Source of the DNA: a virus | DNA length: 22,503 nt | IMG/VR virus record: IMGVR_UViG_3300022885_000084 | Span: 1-22,503 of that record | Strand: one strand, 5' to 3' | Shown: piece by piece, positions 1 to 10,157 of the stretch | Layout of the letters: every line of letters starts with the position of its first letter | Position numbering within the stretch: the first letter of the stretch is position 1 | Notes under the pieces: generated by a model | What the model was told of the DNA's origin: nothing | Databases searched by the model: none | The model's input: only the letters and a program-made list of their open reading frames with translations | Made by a program: the position numbers and the translations under genes

Positions 1-625
1 CTCCAATAACACTATCTGCTATACAAATATAAACATTATTTAATTGACCAGCAGTTGTAGATTTAATCATATCTCTAATAGCATAAGCTGCTGTAGTTGT
101 TGTTGCGTCTGTACCTTGATATGTACCAAGTTCTTGTGTTACTGAAATTTCTCCAGAAGCATCAAAGGCTAAAATTTTATTTGCTCTATCTGTTGCACCT
201 ACAGTAAATTCTGTAGAAGTCATTGTGTTCGTTCTTGATAATTTTATTGATCTATCTGCTTGTTCTTGTTGTTCTTGTAATAAAGCTAAATTTTTATCAA
301 ATGCACTTTCAACACTATCAGCAGTAAATGGATCATTTTCTACTAAATCTAATGCTTGTGTTAATGTAGTTGATCTTCTTAAAATAACTGTTTCAGTTGC
401 AGAAGGTATTGCACCAGCTTCAAATACAACATTACCACCAGATGCTTCTCCAGCACCTGTTACTGTATAATGAGTAGTTAAAGTTTTAACAGTTTCAGCA
501 CCTGCCGCAGATCGGATAATAACCTGCATATCTGCCGTAGTAGATATCTTAAATTGATACGCAAAGGTATCATTACTAGCATCACCAGAATAACTGTTTT
601 TAATTATAGTTGTACTAATTGTCAT
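1..625 (-). CDS. Tail fibre or tailspike protein, N-terminal part (runs off the window)
   Basis: The first 208 codons are visible, starting at the ATG whose A is also the last base of the stop of the upstream 2308-residue gene (TAATG, coupled translation). The reading frame is open to the window edge. Residues about 75-130 contain ILRRSTTLTQ, VENDPF, a Glu-Ser-Ala-Phe-Asp stretch and LLQEQQEQADRSIKL. This pattern is typical of the N-terminal virion-attachment domain of T7 gp17-like fibres and podovirus tailspikes. The region after residue 150 looks like the start of a different domain, probably shaft or receptor binding, which cannot be judged here. Position after the gp16-like gene matches the T7 order. 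The role as the host-recognition fibre is inferred from family and position. Confidence 0.8.
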   Translation of the reverse strand, partial: MTISTTIIKNSYSGDASNDTFAYQFKISTTADMQVIIRSAAGAETVKTLTTHYTVTGAGEASGGNVVFEAGAIPSATETVILRRSTTLTQALDLVENDPFTADSVESAFDKNLALLQEQQEQADRSIKLSRTNTMTSTEFTVGATDRANKILAFDASGEISVTQELGTYQGTDATTTTAAYAIRDMIKSTTAGQLNNVYICIADSVIG

Positions 626-3600
626 TATTCTTCTACCTTATCACCTTTAGTTTTCTTTTTAAAGTTAAGATTTACTTTATTATCAGTTTTTCTAATAAAA
701 TCAATTAATCCTAACATCATCATTGCTTGTTTTTTCTTATCTGTTTCTGCCACAAACTCTTGTAATAACACATTACCACCAGTAGTTTTAGCTAATAATT
801 CTAATAGTAAAGGATTACTTTTTAAGCTATCCCTTCTTAATTGTAAAGCTTCTAAATGTTTTGCTTCTAATTTTTCTGATTCTCCATTTATAATATAAGC
901 TAATGCATCTTTAGCATCTATTGTAATATTAGCCATTGTCTTGTCATAGTCTTTTACATAAGAATTCATAGCTGTTTTTGCTGGATGACTTCCTATTTTA
1001 ACAAATCTACCTAATACTGTACCTACTATTGGATAACCTAATATTTCTTCTAATTGAGTTTGAACACCTACTAAATCTCTTTTTTTAAATTTATAAAAAC
1101 CTTGTCCAGTATATGAATTCATAAACCATTTAGCAATTTCAACATCTCTTTTCCAACCACCTGCTTTATCTAAAGTTTGATCTATAGCACTTGTTCCTCT
1201 AAAATCATCATAGGGTGTTTTACCACCCATCCATGTAACTAAATCAGCTATTAAACTAACAACAGGATTTACATTTGGTAATCCACTTGTTCCTAAAAAT
1301 GCAGCCATTTCACCAGCACCATCTGGCTCTCCCATTAATTGTTTATCATCATTAAGGCTCATTATTTTATACATTGTAGAAGTTAATACTCTAGCAGATT
1401 CATCTTGTGGTATTCTAAAATATACTGATCTGCCTTCATCATCATAACCTAATGGTATAATAATATAATTATCTCTATCCCATTTATTTACTCCATAAAA
1501 AAATGCAGCAACAGGTGCACCAAATGCACCTACTTCCAATGCTTTTTGCAATACTTTTGGTAATACATTGTATGCTATAAATTTTGAACTAACAGACCAA
1601 GGGGATTCTGCGGCTCTAACAGCTGTTGATCTCCAACCTTCTTTAAAAGCATTTAGATATAGTAATAAATTATTTGTTACTTGGTTATATTTACCTTGTC
1701 TTAAAAAAGATGGATGACCATAATCTCCTTGCATTCTTAAACCCATTTCTCTAGTAGTCATTTTTATTTCACCTCTTTCTATTGCATCTTTAATATACAT
1801 AGCAGATGCAATTTTAGGCATCCTAGCAATAGCTCTTGCATTATCTCCTAAAAATCCAAAGAAACCATTTACACCAAATATTTCATCATATAATTCATGG
1901 AAAGTACCTTGCATTTCTTTATAAGATTGTGTCTTTTTATCCCATTTTTTTACTTTACCTTTACCATCATTCCATCTTTTCATTAATTGTTCTAACATGA
2001 AAGTATCTTCATCAATTCCAAGCCTTGTAGCTTTTTGTCCAGCTTGTCCTCTGTAACCTTCAATAGAAGATATCAACATACTTTCATCTTCCATCATACG
2101 AGTTAATGGTGTTCCATTTTTAAAGATAGAACTGTATGCAGGTCTTACTGATTTATATAAATATTTAAGATATGAATGTTTAAATCCACCTTTTATATCT
2201 AAATAACTTGCACCTTCCAACATAACTACTGTTCTATTAGAATCTCTAACTAAATCCACAGGCCAAAATGCAGGGTTATATTCAGTAAATGCTTTTCTCA
2301 TAATTTCACCACTTAAACTTAATGCTCTTGTAGATAATCCTGATGTTAATGGACTACCATCAAATAAACCTGCTGCCCATTTATTAATATAGTATGTTTG
2401 TAATTCACCATTTTTCATATAGTGAAAAGGAACCATATCTTTTGGTGGTTTTTCAAATTTATTTTTACCAATAGCTTTAGGCTTCATAATAACTCTATCA
2501 GTTTTTGAACCACCCCAATTCCACAAACCTTTTCTATTTTCTAAATCTTTTTTATTTTCTTTTACCCACTCAACTAAAGATGACATTGCTTTATGTCTTC
2601 TTGCTTCAATAATTAAAATCATATCTGTTTCTACAGTAGCTTCATAAGGATTTCTTGTCATACTAAATGTACCTTGTGACTTACCTATAAAACTTGTAGC
2701 TGATGCATTTTCACCATATTTTTCTAATCTTGTTAAGAGATGTTTAAGTACATCATATTTTACATAAGTAGAATTATCTCTTAATTGTTCAATAAATGCC
2801 CTATCATACATTCCAGATTCTGCTAATTCACCAACAACATATTGTTGTCTAATATCACTAAATTTTTTCATTAAAGGAATTAAATCTGGGTAAGCCTCTT
2901 GATATTTTCCCCATGCTTGTTCAATAGTTCTAACATCAAATTTACCTTCTAATTCTTTTTGTAACACTTCATTTAATTTAAAATATCCACCAGTAACCAT
3001 TCCTTCTCTTTGTTTACTTTCAAATAAATTTCTTAATTTTAAACCAAAACCAAATTCATGTAAGTTGTAACCAAGATTAACAATTTGATTATTTACTTCT
3101 GAATTTAAAGTATCACTGTATAATTTTAATTTTGATGCTCTATATCTATATCTTTCTACATTTATATTAGCTTCTTTAGCAGATGGAGAATGCCATCTAT
3201 TCCAAGAATCTCCTATTCTTCTATAGAACCAAGTCATTGAATCATAAACTTCTGCACCTAATTGGTCAAATTTATCTACTTTATATTCATTTTCTATAAC
3301 TTTCATTTTTGCAACATTGGCATCTCTAGATTCTTTTATTCCTTCATTAATAAGTTTATCAATTCTAGTGGAACCTTTAGAGTTTAAATCTATTTGGATA
3401 TCTTCATATAATCTTTTTATTTCTGGTTTTCTATCAATATGGTGAATCCACATATCAAATGTTCTAGGTGCATTTAATTTAACCCATTGTGGTTTTAACA
3501 ACCAAGCCATCATATAATCAGCAAACAATTCTCTTGGGCTATATCTATATTTTGTATAATTTACACCATCTTTATCTGCTCTTGTTGCATCAAATGGTTT

Positions 3601-6600
3601 CCATTGCATAGTTAATTTTCTTAATTCAGTCATAATAAGTTCATTATTAACCAAACCTCTATCTTGTATTTCTTTTTCAAATAATGCTTTAAATAATTTA
3701 TTAGCTTCTGCATTTAATTTAGGATCAACTTTTGTACCATTAATTCTATCTGTAATAGCTTTTAAATGACTTGACATTAAACCTTTCATTGCATCCTTAA
3801 CTACTAATTTTTTTAAAGAATCAGATAATTTAACAAAGGCTTCATAAAATAATGGATTAATATTTTTTCTTGCATTAGCATCTTGAAATATTTGTAATAT
3901 AGTTTCTGGTGTAATTTCTAATTTTTTAATTTCTGCATTAGTTTCCTTTTCTTTACTTTTTGAATACTTTTCTGATAGTTTTTTTAACTCACTTATTTCT
4001 TTTTTACTTAAAGGTTTAGCTCCATTATTTTTACCATCTATCCATTCGTTCATAAACTTTTTCATTGTAGCTAATGAACCTAAAATGTTACCTCTTTTTA
4101 AACTAGCTTGGGGTAAATAATCAATTAAATGCCCAATTTCATGTGCCAATGTCATATACAAAGCAGCAGGTGATTTCTGTAAACTTTTAGCAATAGCTAT
4201 TTTAGGTGCATTCTTTCCTTTAAATTGAAAATATCCTCTTAATGTAGGAGATAGCTTTTTAAGTTCTGGTGATTTATCTATAAATACTCTTACAAGATCA
4301 ACAAGATCAAACAAATCTAATCCTTTTGCGTCATTGTATATTCTTTGCCAAGGCATTTCTTTATGACCAGCATATGAATCAGACTTACTATAAGGATCAG
4401 GTGGTACTTCAAATGTATTACCATCTCTTGTACTGTTTGATCTATCATAATAAAAGCCTTCTGTTTTATCTTTAGATGAATATTCTCGCCAATAGTTTTT
4501 AGCTTGGTTTTCAATACTACCATCAAGTTTTTGGCTCATTAATAACCCAATAGGTTTATTTGTTTCTGGATGTAAAAATACTAATTGTGTTCCAAATTTA
4601 CTACCTTCTGTAGCAAGTAATTTAGCTTTTTTAACTTTACCATCTTTATCAGTAAATTTGGATAATATTTCATATGCCTTTCTATTAAACTGTACAAATG
4701 TATTTCCTACTCTACCTACCAATACATCTAATCTTGACAATGATCCTTTTTTAATAGCAAACATAACATCAATTTTTTTATGTTGTTCTGTAAGACCTTT
4801 AAATAATTTGCTTTTAATTTCTTTACCTGTTTTAAATAGACCTTTGTAAGCTAACTTTTCATTTTTAAGAGTATCAAAGTATTTAGCCATTTTAGGATAA
4901 AATACTTTCTCAATTAACATATGACCATCACTAACTACTGTTTTGTCAATAGTTTCTACTTTTTCTCTATCACCTAATTCTTTTAATGTTTCTGCTGGAT
5001 TAGCTTTATAAGTTGTTCCATCCTTATTGACTATAGAACCTTCTTTTTTTACTAACTCAATTATGTCTGCTTCAAACTGGCCACTTTCTTGTTTTTTTAT
5101 AAAGTCATCTTTTTTAGTTTCTTTTATTTCAATCTTGTTGTTTTCGTTAATAACAATTTCTTTTTCTACTGCATCTATTTTTCTAGCTTGTGATTCTAAT
5201 ACTTGTACAGTTTCACCATTAGGTTTTCTAACAACTAATATAAGATCACTTCCTATAGATTCTTTAGCTACTATTTTTCCTGTATCTGCACCATGAGAAG
5301 ATATATGGACATCTTCATTTAATTTATATTTAGGTGCAGGAAGTAATTTTATGTCAGCAGTTTTTTCCATTCCTTTAATTATTTTTTTATCTGCATTTAA
5401 AATAACATCAGGCACTTCACCTTTTCTTAAAGATTCTAATACTGTATGATCTGCAAGTGCAAGAGTAACCATTTGTTTAGGATGTATAGAGTATTTTCTA
5501 TAAATATTTTTTAAAGCACCAACTGATCTAATACCTGCGTGTAAACCAAATATTAAAACTGTAGCATGGGCAAAATCATTTTTAGTAGGTATTTGTCCTT
5601 CTAACAAAGCACCTAAAGTTACCATAGTAGTTATTTCAGCACCTAACCTTGCAGCTGTTGTACCAGCTTTACCTGTTAAAGTTGGCCCTAATCTTGGCCC
5701 TAATACTTTAGTAACTTTACTTCCTACACCTAATGTAGCTCCACCTATAACCGCAGCTTTTGTTCCTGTTACAGTAGTTTTAACAGTAAAAAAATGTTTT
5801 AAAAATTGTTTAAAATTAGCAACTTCTCCAGATTCTATTGCTCTCATATATGAATCTGCAATAACTGCTGGAGCAGCAAATGCACCTGCACCACAAACAA
5901 CTGGAGCTGCTACAGCACCTAATCCACCAGTAGCAGCAGCAGCTGCACCACTTGCTGCCAAACATCCACCAATCATCCAAGGTAAATCATTTGCATCTGT
6001 AACAACTGATTGTATCATTTCTCTACCAAATGTTTGTTCTTGACGCATAAAAGTTTTTCTATATATTTCTTGTACATCTTCTATTTTTAATTTCTCTCCT
6101 TTTGCTTCTATAAGTTCAATATAATCTTGATGAAAATTTTCTATAAAACCATTGACTGATAAATTGTAACCATTAGTAAATACACTATATGTTCCTTGAC
6201 CACCCAAAGCCTTTACAATATTATCTCCAACTTTAGGTATTGCTGATAATGTTTTAGTGATAATGTTATCAGATGGTAAAAATGGTAATTGACCATTTTG
6301 GTAAATGTATTTATCTGTACCTAAAGTATCTACATATTCATTAATTCTATTATTTAATGCTTCACTAATTTCATAACCTTCATCTTGGTTTTTATCTTGT
6401 AAATGTAATTTATACAATTCTTTAACTGCTTCTTTATCTTTATCTACTAAAATTTTTTTCCATAGTTCTTTATCACCTTTTTCTAACAAATGAACTAATG
6501 CTAATGATCTTTGTTGATCGTCAGTTAATTTCATCATATCCATATGTTCATGTCCTTCTTTTATCCAATCTTCTGTTATGTAATCTTTATTATTTTTATA

Positions 6601-7551
6601 CATTCTATTACTATAACTTGTTAAAGAAGTTTTCATTTGATCTTTTGTTAATTGAAAATATCCTGCTGCTGAACTATTTTCACTTTTAATATTTCTATTA
6701 TTTGATTCTAATGATGAGAACATACTAACTACTTCGTTCCCAAATTGTACATCCCAATCATTTACATTAAAATCATTTTTTGTTTGTAGTAATACAGGCA
6801 TTGTTGCTTCACCTGTTGTAGTGTTTGAGTTAAGAATTTTTACTGTAGCTTCTTTTTCTTGCTTTTTAACTAATCTTTCTTCTTCTAGTTTAAGTAATTT
6901 TTCTACTTCAATTTTTTGAAATTCATCTGGGGGTATTGTATATTTTTGTTTATCAGTATTGTAACCTACATTACCTTCAATAATATCTCTAGCTTCCATA
7001 TCCTCTAACATTTTTTTTTGATCTTCATTTAGTAATGTTTCAATTACAGTTAAATCAGAATCATCTAAAAATTTTGTACTTTCTTTATCTACATTAGGTT
7101 GATTTTTATCAAACCATTCATTTACATAACCAACTTTTCCTTCATCATTATCTTTAAATAATGTTTTTGCATTTTCATACATTAATGAAATTTGATCTTG
7201 TTCAGCTTCAATTAAGTTATTGTAATTAGTGCCATCTATATTCTTATTATGATTATCATTAATTAAATTAGTATTAATAATGTTCTCGTTTTGTTTGTTA
7301 GTTTTATTTTCTAATGCAGTATTTTTACCTAATTCTTTATGTTGAGGAAAAACATCAGAAACAGATGATGACATATCTTTAGCAGTAATAGCTTTACTAT
7401 TTTGTTGTTTAAGACCATATGCTTCATTAATATCAAAATCACTAAACCCAGCAGTTTTTAAATATTGTCTTTGATTATCTATCCAATCAACTACTTGTGT
7501 ATCATTAAAACCTGCTTGTTTAAGCATTAATGGTGTAAATCTTGTACCCAT
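625..7551 (-). CDS. Giant gp16-like ejection protein with transglycosylase-like and metallopeptidase-like segments
   Basis: This 2308-residue protein sits where T7 carries gene 16 (1318 residues), so it is nearly twice that length. Residues about 270-305 resemble a lytic transglycosylase (SLT) core, with Glu282 in LESNN and SSAAGYFQLT at 293-302. Residues about 524-570 are rich in Ala and Gly and hydrophobic, with two further hydrophobic stretches to about 680, which suggests membrane insertion. Residues 1137-1141 read HEIGH, an HExxH zinc-binding motif, and 1341-1345 read ELFAD, which fits the ExxAD third-ligand motif of gluzincins. Residues about 1740-2060 (NPAFWPVDLVRD; later a run around IPLGYDD) resemble the LPD38-type polyvalent-protein domain. 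The expected role is to be ejected with the DNA, cut peptidoglycan and form a channel. The protease role is inferred. The start lies two bases after the upstream stop, with a weak GAAGAA purine run before it. Confidence 0.85.
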   Translation of the reverse strand: MGTRFTPLMLKQAGFNDTQVVDWIDNQRQYLKTAGFSDFDINEAYGLKQQNSKAITAKDMSSSVSDVFPQHKELGKNTALENKTNKQNENIINTNLINDNHNKNIDGTNYNNLIEAEQDQISLMYENAKTLFKDNDEGKVGYVNEWFDKNQPNVDKESTKFLDDSDLTVIETLLNEDQKKMLEDMEARDIIEGNVGYNTDKQKYTIPPDEFQKIEVEKLLKLEEERLVKKQEKEATVKILNSNTTTGEATMPVLLQTKNDFNVNDWDVQFGNEVVSMFSSLESNNRNIKSENSSAAGYFQLTKDQMKTSLTSYSNRMYKNNKDYITEDWIKEGHEHMDMMKLTDDQQRSLALVHLLEKGDKELWKKILVDKDKEAVKELYKLHLQDKNQDEGYEISEALNNRINEYVDTLGTDKYIYQNGQLPFLPSDNIITKTLSAIPKVGDNIVKALGGQGTYSVFTNGYNLSVNGFIENFHQDYIELIEAKGEKLKIEDVQEIYRKTFMRQEQTFGREMIQSVVTDANDLPWMIGGCLAASGAAAAATGGLGAVAAPVVCGAGAFAAPAVIADSYMRAIESGEVANFKQFLKHFFTVKTTVTGTKAAVIGGATLGVGSKVTKVLGPRLGPTLTGKAGTTAARLGAEITTMVTLGALLEGQIPTKNDFAHATVLIFGLHAGIRSVGALKNIYRKYSIHPKQMVTLALADHTVLESLRKGEVPDVILNADKKIIKGMEKTADIKLLPAPKYKLNEDVHISSHGADTGKIVAKESIGSDLILVVRKPNGETVQVLESQARKIDAVEKEIVINENNKIEIKETKKDDFIKKQESGQFEADIIELVKKEGSIVNKDGTTYKANPAETLKELGDREKVETIDKTVVSDGHMLIEKVFYPKMAKYFDTLKNEKLAYKGLFKTGKEIKSKLFKGLTEQHKKIDVMFAIKKGSLSRLDVLVGRVGNTFVQFNRKAYEILSKFTDKDGKVKKAKLLATEGSKFGTQLVFLHPETNKPIGLLMSQKLDGSIENQAKNYWREYSSKDKTEGFYYDRSNSTRDGNTFEVPPDPYSKSDSYAGHKEMPWQRIYNDAKGLDLFDLVDLVRVFIDKSPELKKLSPTLRGYFQFKGKNAPKIAIAKSLQKSPAALYMTLAHEIGHLIDYLPQASLKRGNILGSLATMKKFMNEWIDGKNNGAKPLSKKEISELKKLSEKYSKSKEKETNAEIKKLEITPETILQIFQDANARKNINPLFYEAFVKLSDSLKKLVVKDAMKGLMSSHLKAITDRINGTKVDPKLNAEANKLFKALFEKEIQDRGLVNNELIMTELRKLTMQWKPFDATRADKDGVNYTKYRYSPRELFADYMMAWLLKPQWVKLNAPRTFDMWIHHIDRKPEIKRLYEDIQIDLNSKGSTRIDKLINEGIKESRDANVAKMKVIENEYKVDKFDQLGAEVYDSMTWFYRRIGDSWNRWHSPSAKEANINVERYRYRASKLKLYSDTLNSEVNNQIVNLGYNLHEFGFGLKLRNLFESKQREGMVTGGYFKLNEVLQKELEGKFDVRTIEQAWGKYQEAYPDLIPLMKKFSDIRQQYVVGELAESGMYDRAFIEQLRDNSTYVKYDVLKHLLTRLEKYGENASATSFIGKSQGTFSMTRNPYEATVETDMILIIEARRHKAMSSLVEWVKENKKDLENRKGLWNWGGSKTDRVIMKPKAIGKNKFEKPPKDMVPFHYMKNGELQTYYINKWAAGLFDGSPLTSGLSTRALSLSGEIMRKAFTEYNPAFWPVDLVRDSNRTVVMLEGASYLDIKGGFKHSYLKYLYKSVRPAYSSIFKNGTPLTRMMEDESMLISSIEGYRGQAGQKATRLGIDEDTFMLEQLMKRWNDGKGKVKKWDKKTQSYKEMQGTFHELYDEIFGVNGFFGFLGDNARAIARMPKIASAMYIKDAIERGEIKMTTREMGLRMQGDYGHPSFLRQGKYNQVTNNLLLYLNAFKEGWRSTAVRAAESPWSVSSKFIAYNVLPKVLQKALEVGAFGAPVAAFFYGVNKWDRDNYIIIPLGYDDEGRSVYFRIPQDESARVLTSTMYKIMSLNDDKQLMGEPDGAGEMAAFLGTSGLPNVNPVVSLIADLVTWMGGKTPYDDFRGTSAIDQTLDKAGGWKRDVEIAKWFMNSYTGQGFYKFKKRDLVGVQTQLEEILGYPIVGTVLGRFVKIGSHPAKTAMNSYVKDYDKTMANITIDAKDALAYIINGESEKLEAKHLEALQLRRDSLKSNPLLLELLAKTTGGNVLLQEFVAETDKKKQAMMMLGLIDFIRKTDNKVNLNFKKKTKGDKVEE

Positions 7552-7552
7552 A

Positions 7553-9409
7553 TTATTCTTCTTTCGGTGTAATAATAAAAGAACTCATATCTAAAGAATC
7601 AGTTACAAAATTACCCGTTCCCCATTCTGGTAAATATTTATCTTTATTATTTTTAGTAACTTTTTGTACTCTTTCAATATATGAAAAAACACTTTCTCCT
7701 TCATTTTTTGTAGGTAATTGTACTGATGGTGCATCAGAACTTTTACCAGAAAAGTATTTAGTTGTATCAAATGAATAATCAAAACCACCTTTTGTAATTG
7801 CTGATACAGCTAATTGTTCATCTGCACTTAAAATTCCCATCCAATCTTTAACAACTTCTTCTTTAACTCTAGATTTATAAACTCCTATAAGATCGTTTAA
7901 AATATAATTAGGACTTTTTTCATCCATTAACATTTCTTTAATACTTATATTTTTACTTTCACCTTCTGCGACCATAGCAAACATTTGGTTCATTGCAGCA
8001 TATACTTCTTTAGGCATTTTACTATCTGATAAAAGTTGAGATAACATATCAGCAGAATTTATTTGTGTACCTTTGTCAAAATTGTCTAACATTCCTTGAA
8101 GATTAAAATCATCAACATTTAATTCTTTTGCTAATACACTTACTGCATTTTTAGTTACTGCTTTTTTCCATTGATGTCTTTCTTTAGTATTTTCTTTAGC
8201 ATTATTTAATAATGTAGTAGCATATTCTGGTTTTATATGACCATCAGCCATTGCATTATTAATAATAGCATACTCTCCTTTTGTATCAATAAAACCACCA
8301 TTAACTAAATAAGTCAATGTTGCTTTAACTTGTAAACCAGTAGGACTTTCATGTGTAGCTGTTCCACTAGCAAGATTATTTAATGTTGTATTGTATGCTG
8401 TTTTGAATGTTCTTTTAAGTTCTGGTGATAAACTAGCATCTGCTTCTAAATCTTTAAGAAAATTCTTACTATATTCAATTCCTTTTACTGAATTAGAAGC
8501 TATAGCTATTAGTTGATTAGTAAAAGTTTCATTAGATACTAATTGTTTTGCATCTTTTCTACTATCATATATAGCTTGTTGTGTAGTTGATTTTTCTTTT
8601 GCCCAGCTTAATAAAGATTCTTTTGTATCTTTTGGCATAGTTTTACCAAAATATTCTTGTGTAGATTTAGTTGAATTTAATTCATTATAGATTGATTTAT
8701 AATCAACTTCTTCTAATCCAGTCATATCATCTACATAATTTTTATCAGCTGATATTACTTTTTTCCATACTTTGTCTTGTATCATTTTTAAATGAGATTC
8801 ATAATCAACTGGAATTCCTAATGCGTCAGCTCTTATAAATCTTTCTTTTTCTTGTTTAATTAGTAATTCTGTTGACATCCAAATATTAGGAGTAACAGGT
8901 TGATTATCTAAATTTGTTGTAAATTCAGCATTAGTAGAATTAAAATTCATTTGTGCTTCTGCTAATACTTTTCTTCTTCTTGTAGTTCGCATAGTTTGTG
9001 AACCATTATTAATAACTGTGTATAAATCAGATTTCCATATAGCAAAGGCATCATCATCATTTTTGTAAATTTTTTTATATTTATCTTCTAATTTTTTAAC
9101 TCCAGAATTATAAACTCCATTATAACTTTCCATTGTTCCATCCGTAGAAAGTTTTGGATTATCATTAATATTTTCTAATAATAAATTAATATCACCTTGT
9201 AAATTTGCTTTATTAAGTGTATTTTTATTATCTACTCTTTGAGCTTCAATTTTATTACTATGTGCGGCAATTTTTTGACCAATAAAGTCTAATGTATTAG
9301 TTACTTTATCATAATCAATTTTATTACTTTGAACAGCACTCAACATACTGCTACCTCTATCTCCAACAGAAGGTGCTGCTATTTCACCTCTAGGTATTTT
9401 TATTGCCAT
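7553..9409 (-). CDS. gp15-like internal virion (ejection) protein
   Basis: This 618-residue hydrophilic, mostly helical-looking protein has no catalytic motif I can name. Its place between a gp14-like gene and the gp16-like giant, and its length (T7 gp15 is 747 residues), support a gp15-like core protein that is ejected into the periplasm with the genome. The start is well supported: GAGGAAGTAA lies just before the ATG. The gene begins 20 bases inside the 3' end of the preceding 63-residue gene and ends one base before the next start, so all three are likely made from one message. The identification rests on position and size more than on sequence. Confidence 0.7.
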   Translation of the reverse strand: MAIKIPRGEIAAPSVGDRGSSMLSAVQSNKIDYDKVTNTLDFIGQKIAAHSNKIEAQRVDNKNTLNKANLQGDINLLLENINDNPKLSTDGTMESYNGVYNSGVKKLEDKYKKIYKNDDDAFAIWKSDLYTVINNGSQTMRTTRRRKVLAEAQMNFNSTNAEFTTNLDNQPVTPNIWMSTELLIKQEKERFIRADALGIPVDYESHLKMIQDKVWKKVISADKNYVDDMTGLEEVDYKSIYNELNSTKSTQEYFGKTMPKDTKESLLSWAKEKSTTQQAIYDSRKDAKQLVSNETFTNQLIAIASNSVKGIEYSKNFLKDLEADASLSPELKRTFKTAYNTTLNNLASGTATHESPTGLQVKATLTYLVNGGFIDTKGEYAIINNAMADGHIKPEYATTLLNNAKENTKERHQWKKAVTKNAVSVLAKELNVDDFNLQGMLDNFDKGTQINSADMLSQLLSDSKMPKEVYAAMNQMFAMVAEGESKNISIKEMLMDEKSPNYILNDLIGVYKSRVKEEVVKDWMGILSADEQLAVSAITKGGFDYSFDTTKYFSGKSSDAPSVQLPTKNEGESVFSYIERVQKVTKNNKDKYLPEWGTGNFVTDSLDMSSFIITPKEE

Positions 9410-9581
9410 TTACTTCCTCGTAAGTTATTCTATATTGTGCTGGACTAAATTCTTTTTGTTCTGTTGAATTTCCATTTTTAGTTAAAGTCCATGCTTTAAA
9501 TTCTTCATCTGTTTTTGGTACTTTTTTACTATATCCTTCAAATATCATTGTATCATTATCCCATACTTTTATTTTAAACAT
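9390..9581 (-). CDS. Small protein of unknown function between the ejection genes
   Basis: This encodes 63 residues with alternating charged and aromatic residues and no signal peptide or membrane segment. The ATG lies two bases after the gp14-like gene's stop, and its 3' end overlaps the gp15-like gene by 20 bases, so it belongs to the same coupled run. I do not recognise the family. Its N-terminus (MFKIKVWDNDTMIFEGY) and the later run WTLTKNG look like a compact beta-rich fold. It may be a minor virion component or an assembly factor for the ejection proteins, but only position supports this. Confidence 0.75.
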   Translation of the reverse strand: MFKIKVWDNDTMIFEGYSKKVPKTDEEFKAWTLTKNGNSTEQKEFSPAQYRITYEEVNGNKNT

Positions 9582-9583
9582 AC

Positions 9584-10156
9584 TTATACTGTAGTTTTAC
9601 TTGTTGAATAAGCATTGGTCATTCCACTTAATAAACTAGTTTTTCTATCCCATGATTCTTTTGCTAATGCACCTGCAAGTCTTACATCCATAGTTCTTAA
9701 ATCCATTTCTACACCTTTATCTATCCAAAATAAAGTATCTTCTAAATTTTCTATAACACTTTCTTGTTCCATTAAACTTGAACCTGAAAATTGTATTCCT
9801 CTTGCACCAATAGTAGCTCTTTTTTCACTTAATAATTTTGCAGCTTGTTTATTAGCCATAATAGTATCTTGTGTTTTTTTAATGTTTAAATGGTATTGAT
9901 CCCATGCCGCAGCTGCTTTTATTTGTTTAGACTGTTGAAGGCTTCCCATGTAAGACATTCCTGTACTTAAAGCCATCATTCCTGCAACTATGTACATTGG
10001 ATTAAAAGAAGGTATTCCTGTTTCTTTAACTCTTTCTCCAGAACCACCTAAATTTTTTAATATTTGTTCTTCATCTTTATTAATGTATGCAAGAAACTCA
10101 CCTTTAGGTGCATATTGTTCTAATAATTTTTTAGCTTCTATTATTTTATTATTCAT
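9584..10156 (-). CDS. gp14-like internal virion protein
   Basis: This protein of about 190 residues has a short N-terminal tail. A hydrophobic segment follows (FNPMYIVAGMMALSTGMSY), then a long helical region with AAAAWDQY and GARGIQFSGSS. This pattern matches T7 gp14-type internal virion proteins, which insert in the host outer membrane at the start of DNA ejection. It directly follows tail tubular B, as in T7. I take the ATG at 10156, one base after the tubular B stop. A GTG at 10165 in the same frame would add three residues and overlap tubular B by eight bases. Neither start has a clear Shine-Dalgarno sequence, so coupling to upstream translation is likely. Confidence 0.8.
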   Translation of the reverse strand: MNNKIIEAKKLLEQYAPKGEFLAYINKDEEQILKNLGGSGERVKETGIPSFNPMYIVAGMMALSTGMSYMGSLQQSKQIKAAAAWDQYHLNIKKTQDTIMANKQAAKLLSEKRATIGARGIQFSGSSLMEQESVIENLEDTLFWIDKGVEMDLRTMDVRLAGALAKESWDRKTSLLSGMTNAYSTSKTTV

Positions 10157-10157
10157 A

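Noticed and set aside
625-900. Plus-strand frame of 114 codons opposite the end of the giant gene
   Set aside because: It is a shadow of the long minus frame, with Ser/Leu/Phe-rich nonsense composition and no ribosome site. The same applies to the other frames opposite the large genes.
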